Shown in pieces: positions 56,362 to 64,000 of a stretch of 64,000 nucleotides of DNA. The stretch's first letter is position 1. The number at the start of each line of letters is the position of its first letter. A program made the translations under genes and the position numbers. This DNA comes from Pelagomonas calceolata. Lineage: Eukaryota > Sar > Pelagophyceae > Pelagomonadales > Pelagomonadaceae. A model generated the notes under the pieces. That model worked only from the letters and a program-made list of their open reading frames with translations, was not told the DNA's origin and did not search any database. The stretch is taken from contig CAKKNE010000002.1 of the NCBI GenBank assembly GCA_918797485.1, positions 1,020,501 to 1,084,500 of the forward strand, read 5' to 3'.

Positions 56362-59300
56362 ATGGAGGCCCTGGTCAACTCCCTCGACACCGCCGCGCTG
56401 TCGCGCGAGCAGCTCGAGGCCGAGGTGACCAGGCTGCGGTCCGAGAACGGCCAGCTGCGGATGGACACCGACGATCCCTTCCAGCTCCTGCGCGATTTAC
56501 CAGAAGACGAACCGCGGCCGTCGCCATCGAAATTTAATAGAGGCAAGGCCAGCGCGTCCGGCGAGCGGCGCGCGAGCACCGCGCGCCGCGAGCCCCTCGG
56601 ACCGCCACCGCCGCGCCGCGGCACGCTCGACATCACGAAGTTCTTCGCCCCCGACGAGGCGGCGCGCTACCGCCGGTGCGCCGACAAGGGCGCCGCCGAG
56701 GCCGCCGTGCGAGCGGCTCGAGCCGCGGAGAAGGAACGCGCGAAGCCGCCCGACGTCATCGGGGAGTGGGCGGCGCGCCACCCCAGCAGCGGTGAGATCG
56801 CCCAATTAGGTGGAGAGATGGTCGCGGCCGTTAGCCGAGGCACGACGTCATTACCCCTGGACCAGCTCGTGCAGATGGGCTTTGAGCGAGGAGCGGCGGC
56901 CGCAACTTTAGTTGCTTGTAGTAATGATGTGGCCCAGGCCGCTACTCTGTTGACTGAGGCTTCTGAAATGGCACGTATAAAAAGGGAGGAGCATCTGCGG
57001 CGCGATAAGACGTGGCGCAAGCGTGGGCAGTACGAAGCCAAACAGGCGGGCCTCGACCACAAGGGCCCGCAGCATGTCGCTGCTCTCGCATTAACACAGC
57101 CGACGATCCCTCTGGCATTGCTGGAGGCGCCGTCCGTGGACTGCGTCTGGGACTTTATTGAACAGACGAATCAGGAGTACGACCGGCTGCACGAGGCTTA
57201 TGAGCGGCAGTTCTGGGGCGAGCGCATGGCTCTGTCGTCGTCAGACTACTCTCCTGAGAATGAGTCTGCTTCAAAGGAGGCCCTGGAGGCCTTCTTACGA
57301 GATTCTGATCGATTAGCGAAGTGCCATTCACTAAAAGAGGGCCTGTTCACGACGGAGAGACAGAAAAGAATACTAGACGGCTTCGTGCGCGTCTTTGATG
57401 CTTACCAGATGGACCCGGCCGCTGTGAGCATGAGAAGCGACTGCGTGCCTCTGGAACGGGCGCTCACGGAGGCCCGCAAAGCATTAATACTTTCGGTCGA
57501 CGGCCCGAAGTCGGCGCCGCAACTACGGACTCTGTTAAGGACGTCTGCCGATGAGAACACGAGGGAACGGGCCTGGAAGGAACTGCGGAAGGTCGGGCCC
57601 TGTATTGCGGACGGATTGTGCGCGTTAGTAAAAAGACGCAATGCGATGGCGCGCGCGCTCGGCTTCGAAGATTTTTACGACTACAAGGTCTCAAAAACTG
57701 AAGGCTTCGGGAAAAAGAAATTGTTCGGCATGTTGGACGCGTTGAGAGACGGCACCACTACTCTCAATGATCGAGCTAGAGCGTCACTATCCGAAGATGA
57801 TAGGAAGCCGTGGAACGTTTCGCGAGCAACTTCTGGAGACGAGGCGCAACTAGACGCCTACTTCCCCTTCGGCAAGGCGCTGGAGGCCTGGGGGCGTTCC
57901 TTCGCCCAGATGGGTATTCGGTATAGGGGGAGTACGATGACCCTAGATCTACTAGAAAGACAAAACAAGTACAGTAATGGCTTCTGCCACTGGCCTCGCT
58001 GTGCTTACGTGCGACGCGACCATTCGTTACGACCCTCGTCCACGAACTTCACGTCGTTGTGTGATCCTCTGCAGACCGGCTCCGGTAGAGTAGCGTTGAA
58101 GACGCGCGTGCCGGTGTGGAAATCAACCAGTGAGTCAGGTTGTCTTCGCGTCGACGGCGTCTGAGCGTCGTCGAGCCCTCCACGCCATCGACGCGACGTG
58201 TTTCCCACTTCTCGCTGAGTGAGAGCGGTCGCGTCTCGCGATCTCGGCACCGCGGCCATGTTTTCGGCTCAAACGCGGACACGACCGCCGAGCGATGCAC
58301 GCAAACCCCGAGAGACCCCGAGCTGAAGCTTGAACTCACGCAGGCTCATGCACGAGGCCGGCCACGCCGCGCACTTCGCGAACGTCGCGCAGGAGTCTCC
58401 TTTATTTGCGCAGGAACGAGCACCAACATCAATAGCCTACGCCGAAACCCAAGCCATGTTCCTGGATTCTCTTGTGAGTGACGCGTCGTGGCGGTGTCGA
58501 TACGCCCTCAATGCGAGTGGTGAGCGCTTACCCTTTGCGTTGCACGAGGCCGATCTACGCTCAAGGCACCCGTACCAAGTGTTTCAGCTGCGAGCGTTGC
58601 TGGCGGTACCCTACTTCGAGAAGGCGCTCTACGAGCACGCTGATTTGACGCCGGAATCCATCATAGCATTGGCCGATCAGGTCGAGCATGACATCGTCGG
58701 CGGCTTGGCCCCGCGACCGCTCCTCAGCGTGCCGCACATTCTGAGGGATGAGTCGTCGTGTTATTACCACGGTTATGTATTGGCCGAGATGGCCGTGCAG
58801 CAAACGCGAAGACACTTTGGGAGTAGTATCGTGGACAACCCGTCGGTCGGCGAAGCGCTCACGCAAGCTTATTGGAGGCCCGGCAACACGGCGGACTTTT
58901 TTGAGTTAGTAGAGAAATTGACGCATGAACCGTTATCTGGTAATGCGTGGATTAGCTCATTGAATAGGGACGTGGATGAATTAGTGGCGAGCGAGCGCCG
59001 AGCGTACGATGACGCTATCGTCACAAGAGAGGACGTCGACCTAGATATGAGGATTCGGATTGTGGACGGCGATGATGTCATAGCGGACTCGGACGAGTGC
59101 GGTTCATTTCTAGCGACGTGTCGAGTCTTCGAGGCGTACCTCGAGAAAAGGTATGGCGATGGTATGGATAGAGGTCATGTTATGAAGGAGACAATTGTAC
59201 AAAGAGAGGAAGTCCCTGTGGAAGAGCCGCGCCGCAAACGAAGTGCAGCAATAGCGTGGGGCCTCGACAGGCCCGACAAGGCGTCGGTCATCATCACGAA

Positions 59301-60783
59301 GGTTGGGTATGACATGGTCGAGTCCTTTCATATCGAAATGACGGAAGGCGACACGCTCGAGCAAGGTGGAAGGATCAAGGGTGAGACCGTTTCAAGTGTA
59401 AAGCCGTTCCGGGCGTATAAGCGACCGAAGCCGACGGATCGGACGGAGTGGACGCGCTGGAATAATGATCAGGAACTTCTGATCGGGCGGGGCGAGGACA
59501 CCCAACCGGAGGAGTGGCGCTTTAAGTTTGCCTGGCGCGGGTGCGACTTTGTGGTGGCGGGGCCGTCCTGTCTCGATCGAAGGAGGAAGAAGTTTCAAGA
59601 GGACAGTGAGAAGAAGCGGCTGAGGGCATTGCCGAAACGCATCAGAACGCTGGGCGACGCCGCTACCGACGCGTTTCTCAACGGCGATATGCAACGGGCC
59701 GCGGACTTGAGGACCGTCCGGTCTTCACTGGTCGAGGAACATGCTTCCCTGAAGGAGAAGCACCCCTCCGACAAGCTCCTCAAAAAACTGAAAGCAATAA
59801 ATGCGCGCATCGACATGGTCTCGAAACCGATTGGGGGCGCCGTCAAGGGTGGGTACGGGGATCAGGCCCGTTTTTGTGGAAGATCTCTCTTACCGTTGTT
59901 CGACGAACGGGACAAGCTCGAGGGCCAGCTCGCGGAGCGCCTCGGGTTAAAAAGAAAGATCCCGGAACTTCGCGACCGAAGTGGACTCGAGGCGAAAATG
60001 GCGTCGGACGGCTGGACGACGGAGGAATCGATGAGGGAAGATAATGGGCGCGTCGACCGCTTCTACCTGTCGCCGAGCGGCGGCAAGAAGCTGCGGTCGA
60101 TCCTGGAGGTCGCGCGCCACGCCTACCCGGAATTTCTCGTGGAGCCGGTCAAGAGCGACGAGGGCGGCCCGGCCCTCTGGCACGGCCGCGCGGGCCCCGT
60201 CGTGCCTTTGGCTGCGCCGGCGGTGCCCCAGGGCGGCCGCGTGCGCAAGCAGCCGCGGCTCCAGACGGGGCCGGCGCCCGCCCAACTGCGCCTCGCGACG
60301 CGCCAGGGCGGCGTCGCCCTGGGGCCGGCCACGGCCCTGCCGGCGTGGCGCGAGGCGGGCCTGCTGCGGACGGCTTCTGGGTATAACCCGCTCGTCCGCC
60401 TGCCCAAGAGCGTGCTGCCGAAGAGCCTCTTCCCTTCCGTAGAACTGCCTCCATCAAAGTGGCGGCCGGGCATGCGCGTCGTCGTTCCCGCGCGGGCCTT
60501 CGGCGAGGAGTGGGCTTTGGAAAACCCGGGCGACTACCCCGGGACGATCGTGGAGCTCGACGAGGAGTGCGCCGCGGGGCGGACGTGGCTCGTCGACTAC
60601 GAGGACGGGCCGACCTCGACGGACGAGGCCTTCTTCGTCGAGGCGCCGTCGCCGATGGAGGAGGACGAGGCCTCCGAGGCGCCGGCCGCGCCGCCGGACC
60701 CCGCGTACCAGGACCTCCCGCTCTGCCGCGACGAGGGGGAGGCGCTGCTGCGCGGCGCGCTCCAGGATTTGATGGAATTGTAA
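56362..60783 (+). CDS. UBA, M3 metallopeptidase and MBD-like fusion protein
   Basis: Spliced across introner H (58116-58343) the protein has 1397 residues. Residues about 155-200 are a UBA domain (LDQLVQMGFERGAAAATLVA). Residues about 240-820 are an M3-family peptidase with LMHEAGHAAHF (HEAGH, 588-592) and the third ligand in YAETQAMFLDS; the helical parts before and after are typical. Residues about 900-1190 hold chromatin-protein features: EEWRFKFAWRGCDF, a coiled coil, and MASDGWTTEESMREDNGRVD, YLSPSGGKKLRSILEVARHA, which follows the methyl-CpG-binding domain pattern. Near 1290-1350 is a Tudor/agenet-like piece (WRPGMRVVVPARAFGEEW, WLVDYEDGPTSTDE). The frame is unbroken from peptidase to MBD. 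It could be two genes fused, or a readthrough of adjacent genes. Confidence 0.75.
58112..58343. mobile_element. introner H, right end decayed
   Basis: 232 bp. Left end CGGTGTGGAAATCAACCAG, core CACGCCATCGACGCGACG, then about 140 bp without introner similarity ending in CACGCAG. Flanks GCGCGTGC and GCTCATGC (6 of 8). It splits the peptidase gene four codons before its HEAGH motif; only the internal GT (58116) keeps frame. Confidence 0.8.
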
Positions 60784-60785
60784 TG

Positions 60786-62269
60786 TTATGTGGAGATACT
60801 TAGCATCGCGCTCGCGGGCGCGACCACTCCCTCTCCCCAGCCGACCTCGCCGACGCCCGGCACGCAGGAGTACTGCTTCGCGACGTAGGGCGGCAGCATG
60901 TGCGTCAGGTCCGGCCGCCGCGGATTCACGTCGTAGAACGCAGACCAGCCGCACCGGTAGCGCGGCACGAAGGCGCCGCCCTCTCCGAGGAGCAGCGGCG
61001 CCGGCGCGACCGGAAACGGGGTGCACGGCGGGCACGTGTCGCGGTCGGGCGCGTCCGCGGGGCAGCAGACGGCGGCGACGGTAGTGAGCCGGTCGCGGCG
61101 CTCCCGCGGATAAGCCAGGCACGCCTGGACGTAGCGCACGCCATCTATAGTAGCATCCCAGCCGAAGTGCGTGTGGCCGAAGACGTGCACGTCCGGCTGC
61201 AGGCGCGCGACGCGCCGCTCGAGGAACGTCGAGCCCACGGCCTTCGCGAGCGCCGGCACGAACAGGTACCGCTTCTCAGGAACTAATTCAGGGCGCGGGA
61301 CGAAGTGCGAGAAGGTCACGAGCGGCAGTGAGGGATGTGCCCGGCGCAGCGCGGCGATGGCGCCATCATCGTTGCGCGCGTCCAGGGCCTCCGCGACCGA
61401 GTCATCCGTTTGCGAGAGGCCTGTGCATAAATCAAAATTTCACGGCGCGTTCCACGCCATCGACGCGACGCCTGCTCGATGGCGTGGCGATGCCGGTTCC
61501 CCATTGCTCGACGGAGCCAACACGGCCGCGTCATCGCCGAGAAGTGCACCCGACACACTGGCTGATTTCCACACAGAGACAGACCCGGGAACTTGCAGAG
61601 GTAAAAGTCCGAGATAACCTGGGATGCGGGCGGCAGGCCCGCCCAGCCCGTCACCTCGGGCTCGCGGTCGAAGGCCGCGTGGTGCCAGGCGCAGAGCGGC
61701 GCGACCACACAACCGCCCATGATGGCTGGTGTGCGGCGCACGCCGAGCTCGTCGCACAGAGCGTCGACCGCTCGCAATTTGCTGAGCGAGTCGGCCCAGG
61801 GCTCGCCGCGCGTGACCCAGACGTCGTGGTTGCCCGGGACAAAACTCACGTCAGCGAAGGCGCGCTTGCACAGTTGTAACGTCTCCCTTAGAATCGAGAA
61901 GCGCGACGACACGTCGCCGGCCAAGATGAGGCCGTCCCGTCGCAAGTCCGTCCTTGAACACATACGTTTTAACCAGTCCAGGTTCTCCCCATGGTCCGTG
62001 TGCACGTCGGAGAGGGCCCAGAGCCGCGGCGGCGGCTCCGGACCGGCTTCCGGCGGCGGGGGCGGCGGCAGATCAACTGGCGCGTCGGCGAGGCACTTCG
62101 CCGACGCCCAGCCTTTCAACGGCGCCAGCACTTCCCGCCGCGCGACGCCGTCGTGGAACGCGGACTCGCCGCAAGTCAGCACCGTCCCCTTCGGCAGCTC
62201 GCCTATGACGTCGGACGCCAACGAAGGCCCCGCTCGGACCAGCGCCGCCTTGTTCTTCACGATCAGCAT
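60786..62269 (-). CDS. SH3b-metallophosphoesterase
   Basis: Exons 62269-61573 and 61420-60786 give 443 residues. Residues 1-60 are a bacterial-type SH3 domain (LIVKNKAALVRAGPSLASDV, GWASAKCLAD). From about 85 the calcineurin-like phosphoesterase core is present: WALSDVHTDHG, GLILAGDVSS, FVPGNHDVWVTRG, then, after the intron, TFSHFVPRPEL and DVHVFGHTHFG (the GHTH motif). All metal ligands are there. The C-terminal 100 residues are Pro/Cys-containing. The ATG overlaps the LSm5 stop (TGATG) and the gene's stop is 2 bp from that of the convergent peptidase fusion. Confidence 0.83.
61421..61576. mobile_element. introner I
   Basis: 156 bp; in gene sense CTGTGTGGAAATCAGCCAG to TTTTGATTTATGCACAG, with the long palindromic core GCCACGCCATCGAGCAGGCG...GTCGATGGCGTGG. 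It mixes the GTGTGG left end with the TGCATAAATC variant right end. Flanks match at 5 of 8. Its inner part is about 92 percent like introner E in the opposite orientation. Confidence 0.88.
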
Positions 62270-62541
62270 CACTTCCTCGGTTGGGCATCGGGCGCCTCCG
62301 GATCGCCCCCGGGAACCATCATGGCCACGTTGTTGCCATTCAACAAAATCTGGTCGAGTTTTGTTTTTTCCCGACCGCGCGCCGTCACGACGTACTCCGT
62401 CACATCATCTAAGACCATATTAACAAATTCGTCGAAGCCGCGCAACGTACCCACCACTTCCTTGTCGCCCTTCATGATGACCCAGATCCTAGAACCGATG
62501 CACTTGTCTACCAACTCGAGGGGGAGGAGGCGGCCGGCCAT
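62269..62541 (-). CDS. LSM5: U6 snRNA-associated Sm-like protein LSm5
   Basis: A 90-residue protein that matches LSm5 closely along its length: [75 protein letters not shown]. Sm1 (G-T-L-x-G-F-D-x-F-V-N-M-V-L) and Sm2 (I-L-L-N-G-N-N) are intact. LSm5 is part of the LSm2-8 ring on U6 snRNA in the nucleus and LSm1-7 in mRNA decay. The stop overlaps the next gene's ATG on the same strand. The promoter element is 198 bp upstream. Confidence 0.96.
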   Translation of the reverse strand: MAGRLLPLELVDKCIGSRIWVIMKGDKEVVGTLRGFDEFVNMVLDDVTEYVVTARGREKTKLDQILLNGNNVAMMVPGGDPEAPDAQPRK

Positions 62542-62738
62542 TTTTTTGTCGTTTGTGGCGTGTTTGGTGCGGCGCGGCTGTCGAGATGTTGTCGCTGCTG
62601 CTGGATTGGTGCGGCGCAGCGCTTGTGGAGATGCCGTGGCGTGCTGTGGGCAACGCTGTCAGTCTGTCAAAGGCACGAGTGGTGCACGTAGCGCGTCGTA
62701 TTCGCTGGCGCGGCAATTTGGTCCCAGGAGGCTTTTTG

Positions 62739-62758
62739 CTAGTGTCTTTCAACGCTAG
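62739..62758 (+). promoter_or_regulatory. CTAG-bounded promoter element, copy 16
   Basis: CTAGTGTCTTTCAACGCTAG, 20 bp, 198 bp upstream of LSm5. Confidence 0.7.
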
Positions 62759-62782
62759 CCGCGCGCACGTACTCGGGTTTCC

Positions 62783-62816
62783 AACGCCATCGACGCGAAG
62801 GAATCCACACACAGCC
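62783..62816 (-). other. downstream motif with an introner-like end
   Basis: AACGCCATCGACGCGAAGGA then ATCCACACACAG, 16-49 bp after the stop of the cytidylyltransferase on the minus strand. It looks like the right half of an introner sitting in a 3' UTR. Confidence 0.55.
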
Positions 62817-62831
62817 ACCACAAAAAAACAC

Positions 62832-63875
62832 TTACGCGCGCGCCGCGTCCTTCCCCGCGTACCACTCGGCCTCGGCCGCGGCCTTCTTCCGGTGCCTCTT
62901 CAGTAATTGCTCCCGTCGACTTTCGACGCGCGCCGCGAGCGTCGATGAATTCAGAGGCGACGGCGAGGCGACCTTGCGCGCCTTGTCGCCCGCACCGGGC
63001 GGCGCGGTGCCGCCGTGGCACACTGTAGAAACGCGGAACGTCGACAACAGCTCCGGCGTGATGTTTAAGGGAGCGTCGATCAGCACGTCGTCGACGTGGC
63101 GGCAGGCCAAGACACTGAGGACGCGTTCCTGCAGGTTCATGAGCGGCAATCGATGACGTCTCTCTTTTACACATTCATCCCCATGGACACCCACCAACAG
63201 GTAATCGCCACATGCTCGACAGGCCTCGAGGAATTTTGAATGGCCGGGGTGGAAGAGGTCCCAGGCGCCGGCCACATACACTACTCTTTCCGTTGGACGA
63301 GGCGCCCGCAGGCCCTCGGAGAATGATGAAAGGATGCGCGCCGTGCCGAGGAAGGCCCGCGACGTGCCGTCCAATTTCAATAATCGACCAACTAAGTCGG
63401 TTGTGGACACGCCCTCCGTCCGCGGTATCGTTTTATACCTTCCCAGGTCCTTCGCGGCCTGGTAGACGTCCTTCCCGTCCACGATGCACGGGTCGTCGCC
63501 GTGCACGATGTAGTCGATACCCTTGTTCTCGAGCAGGTCTCTGACATACGCCTCGTTCATCACATAAGGGACATGAGGTACGACGTCGTCCACAAATTTA
63601 CAAGCTTTGACCGCGGCGCATCTTTCTTCATCTGTGAGTAAGGGTGGCGCGCCCTTCGCCTGCTCGATGGTGCTCGACGAGTTCACGCCCACGACTAGAC
63701 GCGTGCCGAGCGTGCGGCCCTGGCGGAACGCGTTCGCGTGCCCAAAATGCATCACGTCGAAGGCGCCGTCCATCCAGACGGTCGTTTCCTTTGTGGTCGA
63801 GCTTCCTAGGGCGGCGAGGGCCTGCTGCGTCTGCTCCGCGGCGTAGTCGAGCGCGTCTTGGACGAGGCTGGCCAT
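62832..63875 (-). CDS. PCYT2: ethanolamine-phosphate cytidylyltransferase
   Basis: With the ATG at 63875 the enzyme has 347 residues and two cytidylyltransferase domains, as in PCYT2: DGAFDVMHFGHANAF (HFGH, 43-46), RTEGVSTTDLVGR, then AGAWDLFHPGHSKFL (HPGH, 209-212) and a second C-terminal part ending STVCHGG. Two domains with R-T-x-G-V-S-T-T after the first are diagnostic for the ethanolamine branch of the Kennedy pathway, making CDP-ethanolamine. There is no signal peptide. The C-terminal tail is Lys/Arg/Ala-rich and coiled. Confidence 0.92.
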   Translation of the reverse strand: MASLVQDALDYAAEQTQQALAALGSSTTKETTVWMDGAFDVMHFGHANAFRQGRTLGTRLVVGVNSSSTIEQAKGAPPLLTDEERCAAVKACKFVDDVVPHVPYVMNEAYVRDLLENKGIDYIVHGDDPCIVDGKDVYQAAKDLGRYKTIPRTEGVSTTDLVGRLLKLDGTSRAFLGTARILSSFSEGLRAPRPTERVVYVAGAWDLFHPGHSKFLEACRACGDYLLVGVHGDECVKERRHRLPLMNLQERVLSVLACRHVDDVLIDAPLNITPELLSTFRVSTVCHGGTAPPGAGDKARKVASPSPLNSSTLAARVESRREQLLKRHRKKAAAEAEWYAGKDAARA

Positions 63876-64000
63876 CGCTGTCTCCTGCACTGTGGTTGCA
63901 GCGATTGACGGGTGATCGCTTTCGCAGGATTGACGGAGGCGTTTGGGAGGCCAAACTTAAACCGTTGCCGAACAGTGAGCGATAAGGGCTGTCTTTTGTC

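Noticed and set aside
1-64000. tRNA, rRNA, snRNA genes and CRISPR arrays
   Set aside because: I scanned for tRNA TPsiC-like boxes and spaced repeats. Matches such as GGTTCGAGTTGCGC near 14383 and GTTCGAGTCATCCC near 48251 lie inside coding genes and lack the rest of a tRNA.
1-64000. Retroelements, LINEs or virus-like elements
   Set aside because: No reverse transcriptase, integrase, capsid or terminase motif was seen in any long frame.

Overview
The window looks like nuclear DNA of a compact, GC-rich unicellular alga, most probably a pelagophyte stramenopile related to Aureococcus. The reasons are a high GC content, about 37 protein genes in 64 kb with few introns, plastid or secretory leader peptides, and, most tellingly, nine introns that are members of one transposon-like family (introner elements) with inverted ends and short target duplications. 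Introners of this type are known from Aureococcus and Micromonas. The species call is inference. No rRNA, tRNA, CRISPR array or operon was found.

Layout. 0-8 kb: end of a coiled-coil gene, a heme-oxygenase-like protein, complex I NDUFB7, a class II histone deacetylase, a Ser/Thr kinase with R-P-x-S/T-A/G repeats, and a Beclin-1-like protein. 8-21 kb: a Cys-rich protein, a carotenoid-cleavage dioxygenase, a TauD-LDH2 fusion enzyme, a B-box/WW protein, VKOR, a 2H phosphoesterase and a plastid histidine-phosphatase-like protein. 20-29 kb: a Cys-rich protein, a Kir-like channel, a BRCT family X DNA polymerase, a tryptophan synthase alpha fragment abutting an ankyrin fragment, and a membrane KH-SAM-U-box E3 ligase. 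29.3-31.2 kb is a gene-poor, AT-richer island with two sets of old duplications. 31-46 kb: a small acidic protein, an LSm10-like protein, a secreted FKBP, a sulfotransferase, a PH-like protein, an MgtE-like transporter, methionyl-tRNA synthetase and a lumenal DUF1499 protein. 46-64 kb: a membrane protein, a 1617-residue PDZ/coiled-coil protein, a PDCD4-like MA3 protein, a large UBA-M3 peptidase-MBD fusion, a metallophosphoesterase overlapping LSm5, and ethanolamine-phosphate cytidylyltransferase.

Shared, non-coding structure is the most interesting part. (1) A roughly 22-bp element bounded by CTAG at both ends recurs at least 15 times, plus two weaker matches, nearly always once per promoter and 50-250 bp from a start codon. 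(2) Introners sit in nine introns, in both orientations; in every one a second donor lies exactly 12 nt after the start of the target duplication, so the frame is kept whatever the insertion phase. (3) Two other short motifs recur just downstream of stop codons, mostly in sense orientation. Together they suggest a standard promoter and 3'-end code for very tightly packed genes. Convergent stops are as close as 2 bp, and one same-strand pair overlaps by TGATG.
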